Shown piece by piece: positions 1-8,069 of a stretch of 64,000 nucleotides of DNA. Under the pieces are notes generated by a model. That model saw nothing but the letters and a program-made list of their open reading frames with translations. It did no database searches and had not been told where the DNA came from. The stretch comes from Streptantibioticus ferralitis. Its GTDB lineage: Bacteria; Actinomycetota; Actinomycetes; Streptomycetales; Streptomycetaceae. The stretch is taken from the NCBI RefSeq assembly GCF_029223525.1, contig NZ_JARHTQ010000032.1, positions 1 through 64,000 on the forward strand. The letters are read 5' to 3'. How positions within the stretch are numbered: the first letter of the stretch is position 1; each line of letters starts with the position of its first letter. The position numbers were made by a program, and so were the translations under genes.

Positions 1-5
1 ACACA

Positions 6-61
6 GCGGCCGTTCTCTTGTACTTCGTGACTCGACATCTCGAAGCGTGGAGAACGGCCGC
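6..61. repeat. Large inverted repeat, possible bidirectional terminator
   Basis: The arms GCGGCCGTTCTC (6-17) and GAGAACGGCCGC (50-61) are perfect 12-bp complements. Inside the 32-nt loop a second pair, CTTCG (23-27) and CGAAG (40-44), can stack. It lies just downstream of the leftward TetR gene and at the window edge, so it may terminate that gene or one entering from the left. No clear T-tract follows either arm. Confidence 0.5.
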
Positions 62-126
62 CTCCGCTGTCCCGGAAAGAACCGCAGATCAGCAGGTCGG
101 GTGACCTGCGACGTTAAACGTCAAGC

Positions 127-885
127 TCAGCTGGCGCGCGCGGCGCCAGCCACCTCCATCAGATCCGCCGGGCTCGACGGACCCGGCACGCTGGGCGTCA
201 ACTCCCGTACTTCCCCGAGGCGTTCCCGTTCCGGGGCGGGCCCGGTCTCCCGGTGGTGCGCCGTCTCCGGCTCCCCGGTCAGCCGTGTGACCTGCTCCGG
301 CTGCTGCTGCGGACCGGCGAACAGCATCAGCAACTGCCAGATGCCGCTGGTGACTTCCGGGTCCCACCATGAATCGTCCTCGCGGCCCAGCGACTCCAGG
401 CCCACGGTGACGGCGGCCAACAGGTTGGCGGTGTCCCGAGCGTCCGCGCCCTGGCGCAGCGCGCCCTCGGCGGCGTCCTTGGCGAGACGGCCGCGCAGCG
501 TGGACAGCCAGGTCTCGCGCAGCGACTCCCCTCCCGTCACCTTGCTCACGGCGCCCTCCGACTCCAGACGCAGCCCGGCGCGCAGAACATGGTCCTCGCG
601 CATCCGGCGTGACATGGCGGCGGTGAACCGGGCGGCGCCCGCGAGCGTTGATGACTGACCGTCGAGATGCTCGGCGGCGAGCGCGCGCACCGAGCAGCGG
701 GCCTCGTCGGTGACCGCCGTGATCAGTTCGTCCTTGGAAGCGAAGTGGAAGTACAGAGCCCCTTTGCTTACCCCGGCCGCCCGGCTGACGTCGAGAAGAC
801 CGGTGCCTTTCATACCGCGATCGTCGATCAGCTTCGCGGCGGCGTTGATGAGGGCCTGGCGAGTTCGAGCGGCACGGACCTGCAT
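127..885 (-). CDS. TetR family regulator, ScbR/gamma-butyrolactone-receptor type
   Basis: Predicted DNA-binding repressor of 252 aa. The N-terminal helix-turn-helix (residues about 5-52) carries GVSKGALYFHFASKDEL, which is characteristic of the ScbR/ArpA branch of TetR proteins that sense autoregulatory lactones. The remaining helical part is the ligand and dimerisation domain. The last 50 residues are Pro/Glu-rich and probably disordered, longer than in ScbR (about 215 aa). ATG start at 885 with an AAAGGA upstream at a rather long spacing. No butenolide synthase (ScbA/AfsA) gene is near, so it may be an orphan pseudo-receptor. An AT-rich operator-like sequence lies about 150 bp upstream. Family assignment is firm; the ligand is unknown. 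Confidence 0.85.
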   Translation of the reverse strand: MQVRAARTRQALINAAAKLIDDRGMKGTGLLDVSRAAGVSKGALYFHFASKDELITAVTDEARCSVRALAAEHLDGQSSTLAGAARFTAAMSRRMREDHVLRAGLRLESEGAVSKVTGGESLRETWLSTLRGRLAKDAAEGALRQGADARDTANLLAAVTVGLESLGREDDSWWDPEVTSGIWQLLMLFAGPQQQPEQVTRLTGEPETAHHRETGPAPERERLGEVRELTPSVPGPSSPADLMEVAGAARAS

Positions 886-1639
886 CGGCCGGTACCCGTC
901 CTTTCGTCGTGAGGGAGGTTACGCGTTGTCGGCAGGTCGCTACGGGGTGCTTCCTGGAGCGAACGGCACGGTGCTCCGCCGCAACGGCCTGTGTGCGGTT
1001 TCCGTGGGCATCTTGCCACTGTCTCGGGGAAAAACAAACAATACTGTCGGGTTGATTCCGCAACGCTGACGGGCGCACGCCGGAGCGCGCGCGGTGCGCT
1101 CCGATGCTGGCGAGAAGGTGATAGTCGCAGGTCAGTTGACGGATTGGGAGGTCGTTCCGGTGGGCGGCCGCGGGTCCTGCGGTGGTCGGCGGCGCCTGGC
1201 AGGATGGGGTTGCGGGCCCACAGGGGGGCGTACCGGGCGCCACAAACAGGCGGGTCGGTTTCCATATACATGGATCTCGGTGAAGTAAGCGGTTTCCATG
1301 AGTGACATCAAGGCACCGCTCGAAACGCGCCATCTGTGAGTCGCTCGCCGCGGTGGCGCGAAACGGCCGTCCGGCGGGGGCGCGTGGTGGTGCGGGAGGG
1401 CGCGGCCGGGCACAACGCGTCGGCGTACCCGGTCCGGCCGTCGGGCGGGGGCTGAGTGCCTGTCAGGATGGCGTGGCCGGGCAACGGCTGTGCGGCGCAA
1501 GTTCAGTTGGCCGGTCGGGGCGGCGCCGCGCTGCCTGGATCAGCGCGGCATCGCGCAACCGGCCGCGCGGGTAACGCCGTTGGTCACCTGAGGTCCGCTG
1601 CGGGATGCTGGGTCTGCGGTACTGCTCGGAAGGGGCCGG
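886..1639. other. 754-bp stretch without a convincing gene
   Basis: No reading frame here has actinobacterial codon bias or recognisable motifs. What is visible: the ARE-like box at 1032-1057, the decamer CGGTTTCCAT occurring twice (near 1257 and 1290), and the small palindrome TCCAT-ATAC-ATGGA in the first of these. It reads as a long regulatory or decayed region upstream of the TetR gene. Confidence 0.5.
1032..1057. promoter_or_regulatory. ARE-like operator candidate upstream of the TetR gene
   Basis: A 26-nt AT-rich stretch starts AAACAAACAATAC and ends with CGGGTTGATT. It is the most AT-rich piece of the region and has the length and imperfect two-fold symmetry of autoregulatory elements bound by ScbR-type receptors. 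It sits about 150 bp upstream of the ScbR-like gene, consistent with autoregulation. This is pattern similarity only. Confidence 0.35.
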
Positions 1640-1993
1640 TCAGTCGTCCATGGAGGCGCGGACTTCGGCCATGTCCAGCTCGCGGGCCTGCGCGATGACG
1701 CTCTCCAGCGCCTCCTCGGGAAGCGCGCCCGGCTGGCCGAACACGGCGATCTTCTCGCGGATGACCATCAGCGTGGGAATCGACTGGATGTCGAAGGCGG
1801 CGGCCAGCTCCGGCTGTGCCTCGGTGTCCACCTTGCCGAAGACCAGGTCGCAGTGGCGCTCCGCCGCACCTTCGAAGACCGGGGCGAAATTCCGGCACGG
1901 CCCGCACCACGAGGCCCAGAAGTCGATGAGGACGATCTCGTTGTCGGAGACGACCTCGTTGAAGTTGTCCTTGGTGAGCTCGACCGTGCTCAT
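1640..1993 (-). CDS. trxA: Thioredoxin
   Basis: A 117-aa single-domain thioredoxin, the cytosolic dithiol reductant that keeps protein thiols reduced. The active site WCGPC has its cysteines at residues 30 and 33, preceded by the usual FWASW strand. The cis-proline loop reads IQSIPTLM. Length matches classical thioredoxins. ATG at 1993 is chosen because AGGAG lies about 7 nt upstream; extending further gives a non-thioredoxin Arg/Pro-rich leader. No reductase gene is adjacent. The C-terminal tail (LDMAEVRASMDD) is slightly longer than in E. coli TrxA. Confidence 0.95.
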   Translation of the reverse strand: MSTVELTKDNFNEVVSDNEIVLIDFWASWCGPCRNFAPVFEGAAERHCDLVFGKVDTEAQPELAAAFDIQSIPTLMVIREKIAVFGQPGALPEEALESVIAQARELDMAEVRASMDD

Positions 1994-2087
1994 ACCCGCA
2001 CTCCTGCCTTCCGGACGCCTCTTCGTCCCACGTGGATCACGGTCGACGATACGTGTGCGCGCCGACCTCCGCGTAGCCGTCGGCCGG

Positions 2088-2969
2088 TCAGCCCTCGGGG
2101 AGCCGGTTGATGGGGTGGTTCCCGGTCGCCCACAGGTACTGGACGGCATAGGCGCGCCAGGGGCGCCACGGCTCGGCATGGCGGGCCAGCGCGGCCGGGG
2201 TGCCGGGCAGCCCCAACTCCCGTGCCGCCAGCCGCACTCCGAGGTCGGTCGGGAGGAAGGCGTCCGGGTCGCCGAGCGCGCGCATCGCGATCACCTCGAC
2301 CGTCCACGGCCCGAAGCCCGGGAGCGCGCCGAGCTGCTGACGCGTGCGGGCCCAGTCGCCGTCCGCGTCGAGGTCGATCTTTCCGTCGGCCAGTGCGGTC
2401 ACCAGCTCGATCAGCGTCCTGCGGCGGGTCCTGGGCATCGCCAGGGCCGCCGGATCCAGCGCGGCCAGCGCCTCGGCGGAAGGGAACACATGCGTCAGCC
2501 CGCCCACCGGATCGTCGATCGGCTCACCGTGGGCGATGACCAGCCGCCCGGCGAGGGTACGGGCCGCCGCGGTCGACACCTGCTGGCCGAGCACCGCGCG
2601 CACCGCGAACTCCGGGCCGTCCACGGTCCGCGGCACCCGGCGGCCGGGGTGCCGGTCGACATGCGGTGCGAGCAGCGGGTCGCGACGCAGCAGATCGTCG
2701 ATGACGGCCGGATCGGCGTCCAGGTCCAGCAGCCGGCGGCAGTGGCCGACCGCGAGCGACCGGTCCCGCGGGTCGGTGAGACGCAGCTCACAGGCCACAT
2801 GGTCGGCCTGCGGCCGCAACGACACGATGCCCGGCCCGTGCGGTAGGCGCAGTGTGCGGCGGTAGGCGCCGTCCCGCCACTCCTCCACGCCCGGTACGGC
2901 GGTCGCCACCAGATGCCCGAACAGGTTGTCCGGGCACAGCGGTGCCCTGAACGGAAGCTTCAGTTTCAC
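2088..2969 (-). CDS. alkA: DNA-3-methyladenine glycosylase AlkA, without the usual Ada part
   Basis: Base-excision glycosylase of about 293 aa that removes alkylated purines. It begins with the AlkA N-terminal fold (LPFRAPLCPDNLFGHLVATAVPGVEEW, given here in two parts: LPFRAPLCPDNLF and GHLVATAVPGVEEW) and continues with the HhH-GPD core: FAVRAVLGQQVSTAAA, then LPGFGPWTVEVIAMR with the hairpin, then the catalytic Asp in FLPTDLGVR. In many streptomycetes this domain is the C-terminal half of an Ada-AlkA fusion; no Ada methyltransferase or AraC-type HTH is encoded upstream. GTG at 2969 is chosen for the GGGAAGG 8 nt upstream; an ATG at 3206 would add about 79 residues of low-complexity sequence. 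Enzyme call firm, start uncertain. Confidence 0.85.
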   Translation of the reverse strand: MKLKLPFRAPLCPDNLFGHLVATAVPGVEEWRDGAYRRTLRLPHGPGIVSLRPQADHVACELRLTDPRDRSLAVGHCRRLLDLDADPAVIDDLLRRDPLLAPHVDRHPGRRVPRTVDGPEFAVRAVLGQQVSTAAARTLAGRLVIAHGEPIDDPVGGLTHVFPSAEALAALDPAALAMPRTRRRTLIELVTALADGKIDLDADGDWARTRQQLGALPGFGPWTVEVIAMRALGDPDAFLPTDLGVRLAARELGLPGTPAALARHAEPWRPWRAYAVQYLWATGNHPINRLPEG

Positions 2970-3210
2970 CGGTCCAGCCTTCCCGCTCGCCCGTGCGGTG
3001 ACTGGCGGGAATCGGACGTCGTCGTCGCCGGCACCAGTGAAGTCCGTCACCGGCGCGCGAGCGCTCCCAGGCCTGGAGCCGGTGCGCCGCGTGGAGAGGG
3101 GGTGCGCGACGGCTTGCATGGTGGCGCGGAAATGCGGAGACAGCATCGCAATGCCCCCATAACGCCTCAGTGAATGGAACCGCAAGGCGTTCCGTCGCGT
3201 TTTCACCCGT

Positions 3211-4407
3211 ATGAACCTGCTGGACCTTCTGCTCCTGCTCGCGGCCCTCGGCTACGCCGTCTCCGGCTACCGCCGGGGCCTGGTCGCGAGCTGCATCCTG
3301 CTGGCCGGGTTCCTCGGCGGCGCGGTGATCGGCGTATGGCTGCTGCCGTTCGCCCTGCGGCCGGTGGCCGCGGGCACGGCCGCCGCGGGCCTCGTCGCGC
3401 TGCTGGTGGTGCTGGTCCCGGCCGGGCTCGGGCACGCCCTGGCCGGGCGGCTGGCCTGGAAGGTGCGGCAGGGCCTGGACTGGGGTCCGGTCCGCTGGGT
3501 GGACGGCGTCGGCGGCGCGGCGGCCGGTGCCCTGGCGCTGTGCGCGGTGGCGTGGCTGATGGCGAGCGTGCTGGTGACCGCGCCGATTCCGGTGCTGAGC
3601 CAGCAGATCCGGAACTCGGCGGTGCTCGGTGCGGTGGACCGGGCCATGCCCGCGCAGACCCCGGCATGGTTCAGCCGGGCCACCGACGCGCTGTCCGGAG
3701 CGGGCTTCCCGCAGGTGTTCAACCCGTTCGAGAACGAGCCCACCACCCAGGTGCCCGCTCCCTCCGGCGACGCCGTCACCGCCTCCGCGACCGCGGCGGC
3801 GAAGCAGAGCGTGGTCAAGGTGGTGGGCGTCGCCGCCGTTGACGGCGGGGATCGCGGCCAGGAGGGCAGCGGGTTCGTCTACTCAAGCGATCACGTGATG
3901 ACCAACGCCCATGTGGTCGCCGGTGTCCAGGACCCGACCGTGCAGATCGGCGGCGTGGGGCGCAAGTACGACGCGAAGGTCGTGCTGTTCGACCCGCAGG
4001 CCGATGTGGCGGTGCTCGACGTGCCGGGGCTGCCCGCGCCCGCGCTGCACTTCGTCTCGGAGGCGCACCGCGGCGGCCCCGCGGTGGTCGCCGGGTACCC
4101 CGAGGACGGCGGTCTGGATCTGCGCGCGGCCACGGTGGCAGGCCGGATCACCGCCAAGGGCCAGGACATCTACGGCGACAACACCACGACGCGCGACATC
4201 TACCAGATCCGCTCCGACGTACGGCACGGAAACTCCGGTGGACCGCTGCTCACCACCAGCGGCCGGGTCTACGGGGTGGTGTTCGCCCGCTCCACCGCTG
4301 ACGCGGACACCGGGTACGCACTGACCGCGCAGCAGGTGGCCGCCGACGCTCAGCGCGCCGCGACCGCCACCGAGCCGGTCGGCACCGGAAACCGCGCCGC
4401 GCTGTGA
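3211..4407 (+). CDS. MarP-like membrane-anchored serine protease (CvpA + trypsin-like)
   Basis: A 398-aa periplasm-facing protease. Residues 1-165 hold four hydrophobic segments in a CvpA/colicin V production-like arrangement. Residues about 190-390 are a chymotrypsin-fold domain with the triad His234 (TNAHVVAG), Asp265 (DPQADVAVLDV) and Ser342 (HGNSGGPL). The M. tuberculosis homologue MarP (Rv3671c) has the same architecture and is needed for acid resistance. Start ATG 3211 directly precedes the first membrane helix; no strong Shine-Dalgarno is seen. Its stop overlaps a possible GTG of the next gene, suggesting cotranscription. Confidence 0.93.
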   Translation: MNLLDLLLLLAALGYAVSGYRRGLVASCILLAGFLGGAVIGVWLLPFALRPVAAGTAAAGLVALLVVLVPAGLGHALAGRLAWKVRQGLDWGPVRWVDGVGGAAAGALALCAVAWLMASVLVTAPIPVLSQQIRNSAVLGAVDRAMPAQTPAWFSRATDALSGAGFPQVFNPFENEPTTQVPAPSGDAVTASATAAAKQSVVKVVGVAAVDGGDRGQEGSGFVYSSDHVMTNAHVVAGVQDPTVQIGGVGRKYDAKVVLFDPQADVAVLDVPGLPAPALHFVSEAHRGGPAVVAGYPEDGGLDLRAATVAGRITAKGQDIYGDNTTTRDIYQIRSDVRHGNSGGPLLTTSGRVYGVVFARSTADADTGYALTAQQVAADAQRAATATEPVGTGNRAAL

Positions 4408-4583
4408 CCGCTGAGCGCGGCCGGCGGCGGGTGCCCGTACCCCTGAGGGGCGGGGATGCCTCCGTCAGGGCACGGAACGGCGTCATTGGCGCGACGTCGC
4501 GCGCAGTTCATCGTATGGTCACCTCAGCGCGGGTCGGTAACGGCAGGCTTCCCCGCGGCGGACGGCGGAGAGGCCTGAGAGCT

Positions 4584-5843
4584 GTGTGGCGGAGAACGAC
4601 GGGCGAGGCACCCGCCTCGCGTAACACCCGCGGGACGCTGTGGGTGGTGCTGGCCTGGGCGGTGACCCGGGCGGTACTGCTGCTCGCGTTGTTCGGCGTC
4701 TGGCGCTACCCCGGCGAGGACGTACGGCCGGATGTCGCCGTCATCTACCACGGCTGGTACGAGCACCTGCTGACCGGCAGCTTCCCGGTGGGCGATGTCA
4801 CCTGGCAGTACCCGCCCGCGGCGGCCGCGGCGTTCCTGGCCCCCGCCGTGCTGCCGTTCCTGTCCTACGCGTCCGCCTTCTACCTGCTGGCCTGCGCCGC
4901 CGACGCCGTCGTCTTCGCCCTGCTGCTGCGCGCCGCCCGGGCGCCCGGCGGCCGACTTGAGGGGGCGTGGCTGTGGGTCGTCGGGGTGGCGGTGCTCGGG
5001 CCGATCGCACTGGCCCGTTACGACGTGATGGCCACCGCGCTCGCGGTGGCGGCGCTGCTGGCCGTCGCCCGGCATCCGCGGGTCGCGGGGGTGCTGGCCG
5101 GGATCGGCGCGATGGTCAAGGTCTGGCCGGTGCTGGTGCTGGCCGGGGTGATGCCCGGTCGGGCCACCCGCCGGTCATGGATTTCCGCGGCCGCCACCGT
5201 GGTCGCGCTCGGCCTGGTCTTCCTGGCGTTCACCCGGGGAGCGTTCGCGTTCCTCACCGAACAGCGCGAACGCGGCATCGAGATCGAGTCGTTGGGCGCG
5301 CTGCCCTTCCACGTCGCCCGCTATCTCGGACTGTGGTCGGGGACTTCGCAGCTGCACTACGGTTCCTTCGAGTTCCTCGGCCCGTATGTGCGCACCATGA
5401 GCGAGGTCGTGCTGGCCGTCACCGTGCTCGCCTTCGGCTGGCTGGTGTGGTGGCGGCTGCGGGCCCGCGCGTTCAGCCACGCGGTGCTGTACGACGCGGC
5501 GTTCACGGCGGTGCTGGTCTTCATCACCACCAGCCGGGTGATCAGCCCGCAGTACCTGATCTGGCTGCTCGGGCTCGGCGGTCTGTGCCTGGCCCACCGG
5601 TGCACGGCGCAGCGGCTGCCCATCGTGCTGATCCTGGCCGCCTGTGCCTTCACCGTGCTGGAGTTCCCCATCGGGTTCGGGCCGGTGGTGCGCAGCAATC
5701 TGCCGGGCATCGTCGTCCTGCTGGCCAGGGACGGACTGCTGCTGGTGGCGAGTGTTTCCGCGTGCCGCCGACTGTGGCGCAGCACCGCGCCGCCGCGGAT
5801 CCCGGCGGCGGCGCCGAAGCAGGCCGTACGGGTAAACGCCTGA
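4584..5843 (+). CDS. Polytopic GT87-type (DUF2029) glycosyltransferase
   Basis: A membrane protein of about 419 aa with nine to ten transmembrane segments, resembling polyprenyl-phosphate-sugar-dependent GT87 mannosyltransferases. After the first helix the extracytoplasmic loop reads WRYPGEDVRPDVAVIYHGWY and then TWQYPPAAA, and a later loop has SPQYLIWL, all typical of this family. These enzymes extend lipomannan-like or other envelope glycans in actinobacteria. GTG 4584 is taken as the start; in-frame alternatives are ATG 4515 and GTG 4404, the latter overlapping the protease stop by 4 nt but adding an Arg-rich leader. It converges with the MerR gene with a 3-bp gap. Substrate unknown. Confidence 0.8.
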   Translation: MWRRTTGEAPASRNTRGTLWVVLAWAVTRAVLLLALFGVWRYPGEDVRPDVAVIYHGWYEHLLTGSFPVGDVTWQYPPAAAAAFLAPAVLPFLSYASAFYLLACAADAVVFALLLRAARAPGGRLEGAWLWVVGVAVLGPIALARYDVMATALAVAALLAVARHPRVAGVLAGIGAMVKVWPVLVLAGVMPGRATRRSWISAAATVVALGLVFLAFTRGAFAFLTEQRERGIEIESLGALPFHVARYLGLWSGTSQLHYGSFEFLGPYVRTMSEVVLAVTVLAFGWLVWWRLRARAFSHAVLYDAAFTAVLVFITTSRVISPQYLIWLLGLGGLCLAHRCTAQRLPIVLILAACAFTVLEFPIGFGPVVRSNLPGIVVLLARDGLLLVASVSACRRLWRSTAPPRIPAAAPKQAVRVNA

Positions 5844-5846
5844 CGT

Positions 5847-6617
5847 TCAGGGCCGGTTCGGGTTGTGCCGGTGCAGCCAGTCGTCGAGTTCGGCGCGTAC
5901 CCGCCGGTCCATGGCCATCGACAACTCGGCGTCGACCACGTTCTTCGCCAGCGGGCGCAGCCGGTCCAGCGCCTCGGCCAGTCGGGTCGCCTCGCCGGGC
6001 GGCAGTCCCTCGCAGTTCTCCGCGACCGGGTCGATGACGTGCCTGCGGATCAGCACGGTGAACAGGTCGGCCAGCGCGTCGACATGCGCCCGTACCTCGC
6101 GGCCCGCCGCCAACACGGCGGACAGCGGCACCCCTTCACGGACCAGTGCGGCGGAGGCGTCCAGCAATCGGCGGCTGGTGTGCACGATGTGCTCGCCGTC
6201 GACGGCGACGTAGCCGAGCTCGACCGCGGCGGCGAGGTTCTCCGCGGTGACCTCGGAGCCGAAGGAGTCGGCGAGTTCCCCGGGCGCCAGGCGTACCGGG
6301 GTCTCCTGCGACCAGGGCGCGGCGATGGCGTTCTCCAGGCCGAGCAGTTCGCCGACGTCGCGGCCGCTCTCCCAGGCGGCGAGCAGTTCGGCGATGCCGC
6401 CCAGGGTGTGGCCGCGCTCCAGCAAGGTGGCGATGGTGCGCAGCCGGGTCAGATGGGCCTCGGAGTACCAGACGATCCGCCCTTCCCGGCGTGGCGGCGG
6501 GAGCAGCTTGCGCTCGCGGTAGAAGCGCAGCGTTCGCACGCTGATTCCGGCCTCCTTGGCCAGCTCCGGCATCCGGTACTCGCGTCCGGCCCGCTGTGTC
6601 CCGCGTGACTCCTCCAC
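5847..6617 (-). CDS. MerR family transcriptional regulator
   Basis: A 256-aa regulator. The winged HTH (residues about 13-80) starts YRMPELAKEAGISVRTLRFY and continues with RERKLLPPPRREGR, a classic MerR DNA-binding domain. It is followed by the dimerisation helix and a long helical C-terminal part with no cysteine cluster, arguing against a metal sensor. It resembles the Streptomyces group whose C-terminus has no assigned ligand. The start is GTG 6617; ATG 6572 would also leave a complete HTH. It is divergent from the DUF2637 gene and may regulate it. Confidence 0.88.
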   Translation of the reverse strand: MEESRGTQRAGREYRMPELAKEAGISVRTLRFYRERKLLPPPRREGRIVWYSEAHLTRLRTIATLLERGHTLGGIAELLAAWESGRDVGELLGLENAIAAPWSQETPVRLAPGELADSFGSEVTAENLAAAVELGYVAVDGEHIVHTSRRLLDASAALVREGVPLSAVLAAGREVRAHVDALADLFTVLIRRHVIDPVAENCEGLPPGEATRLAEALDRLRPLAKNVVDAELSMAMDRRVRAELDDWLHRHNPNRP

Positions 6618-6965
6618 GTCGGCCAGCTTACGACCGGCCTGCCCGCGCCCCAGGTCGTCGGCGGATGCGGTCGGGTAATCGGGCCGGTTCGGGGCAACGG
6701 GGCGGACAATTCACCCAGGTGGTCCAAATCCCTGCATACGCTTCCTCGTTGGTGGGTGCGTGACGACAGATTGCCTGCGGGGCACAGCGGCCGGTCGCCG
6801 CGACGAGAGGGTAGAGGCGTCTCTTCGCTATGGGGGATGGGGCCTGCCCGGGGCGGTGGGGTATGAGCACAGTGCCGATCTGCTGGAGACATTGTTCGGC
6901 GTGCTGGACGGGCTGCAAGGCGAGTTCGTCCGGCGCTACGGCCCCGCCGTGCCGGGCGGGCGCCC
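6618..6965. other. 348-bp divergent intergenic region
   Basis: Separates the leftward MerR gene from the rightward DUF2637 gene. Apart from the doubtful 69-codon frame at 6760-6969 I see no gene. The region must hold both promoters; no clear operator palindrome was found. Confidence 0.5.
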
Positions 6966-6969
6966 GTGA
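6760..6969 (+). CDS. Doubtful small ORF coupled to the DUF2637 gene
   Basis: A 69-codon frame starting GTG at 6760 and ending in a TGA that overlaps the next GTG by 4 nt. The second half (YEHSADLLETLFGVLDGL, then QGEFVRRYG) looks amphipathic and protein-like, while the first half is Arg/Gly-rich and unconvincing. A shorter version could begin at GTG 6856. No family recognised; the only argument for it is the GTGA overlap. It may be a chance frame in a 5' leader. Confidence 0.3.
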   Translation: MTTDCLRGTAAGRRDERVEASLRYGGWGLPGAVGYEHSADLLETLFGVLDGLQGEFVRRYGPAVPGGRP

Positions 6970-7946
6970 GGGGGTACCGGGGCGCCCCCGGTGACGGGTG
7001 GGACACGGCCGGTGCGCCGTACGGGACGACATACGGCACCTCGTACGACACGTACGACACCACGTACGACACGTATGACACGTACGACAGCTCGTACGGC
7101 GCGGCTTCGACCTACGGTGCGGCGTCTTCCCACGGCCCCGGCACGGCCTACGGCGCGCCCTCGACCTATCGGATGCCACTCGACGAGCCGTCCTACGAGG
7201 CGTCCTATGAGGCGTCCTTCGAGGCGCCGTACGCCGCGCCCTGCGAACCGGTCTACGAGGCGCCGCACTTCGCGCCCGAGCCGCTGGACGGACAGGACCT
7301 GGCCGACGCCGAAGTGTTCGACGGTTCCTGGGACTTCGACGCCGACCTGGCCCAACTCCTGCAGTCCGCGGCGCCGGAGCCCACCGAGGAGGAACTCGAC
7401 GACGACTGCGCCGACCCGCCCCCGCCCGCCATCCCCCGGCAGCGGGGCGCCCGTCGGCGGCCGAGTCGGCTGATCCGGCTCGTTGGTCTGCTGCGGGCCA
7501 TGCGCCCCAAGCAGTTTCCCTGGCTGAGGGTGCTCAGCCTCGTCATCGCCGCGGCCACGGCCGTGCTCGTCGCCATGCTGAGTGTTCTGGGAGGGGTCAT
7601 CTCCTACGATCCGCTGCGCCGCCTAGCCTCCCCCGACGCCCCGCAAGGGGTGGTCGCGCTGTGGCCCCTGCTGGTCTACGGGCCGTGGATGGTCGGGTCG
7701 CTGTCGATTCTGCGAGCCGCCGTGCACCGGCGCCGCGCCGGGCACTCATGGGCCGTGGTGGTGATGTTCTCCGCCATCGCCGTGTACCTGTGCGTCGCCC
7801 ACGCGCCCAGGACGGTGCTCGGCATGGCCGTCGCCGGACTGCCGCCGGTCACCGCCCTGGTCTCGTTCCACCAACTCGTCCGCCAGATCACCCTCACCAA
7901 CCCGCCGCGCCATGCGCTGCCCCGGCAGCGGCACGGCCGCGGCTGA
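6966..7946 (+). CDS. DUF2637-like membrane protein with Tyr/Asp-Thr repeat tract
   Basis: A 326-aa protein of unknown function. Residues about 20-60 form a low-complexity tract of YDT/YGT repeats (GTSYDTYDTTYDTYDTYDS). Residues 60-160 are acidic and disordered. The C-terminal half starts at PKQFPWLRVLSLVIAA and has four hydrophobic segments with LLVYGPWMVGSLSILRAA and FHQLVRQITLT, which matches the Streptomyces DUF2637 membrane-domain family as I remember it. GTG 6966 is the only good start before the repeat tract. The acidic, Tyr-rich cytoplasmic tail suggests an interaction platform; that is inference. Confidence 0.7.
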   Translation: MRGYRGAPGDGWDTAGAPYGTTYGTSYDTYDTTYDTYDTYDSSYGAASTYGAASSHGPGTAYGAPSTYRMPLDEPSYEASYEASFEAPYAAPCEPVYEAPHFAPEPLDGQDLADAEVFDGSWDFDADLAQLLQSAAPEPTEEELDDDCADPPPPAIPRQRGARRRPSRLIRLVGLLRAMRPKQFPWLRVLSLVIAAATAVLVAMLSVLGGVISYDPLRRLASPDAPQGVVALWPLLVYGPWMVGSLSILRAAVHRRRAGHSWAVVVMFSAIAVYLCVAHAPRTVLGMAVAGLPPVTALVSFHQLVRQITLTNPPRHALPRQRHGRG

Positions 7947-8069
7947 GCCGGTGATTGACGGCGCCGACCCCTACCGCTGGTAACGCCACTGCTCTACGCT
8001 CCGGACTGTGCCAGTGATTGCTGGCGCGATTGACCGTGGGTGGCGACCGGGACGGCAGGAGGCAGCGGC

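Noticed and set aside
1302-1574. Small ORF in the gap after the TetR gene
   Set aside because: Composition is Arg/Gly/Ala-rich with no ribosome site or motif; typical of random GC-rich DNA.
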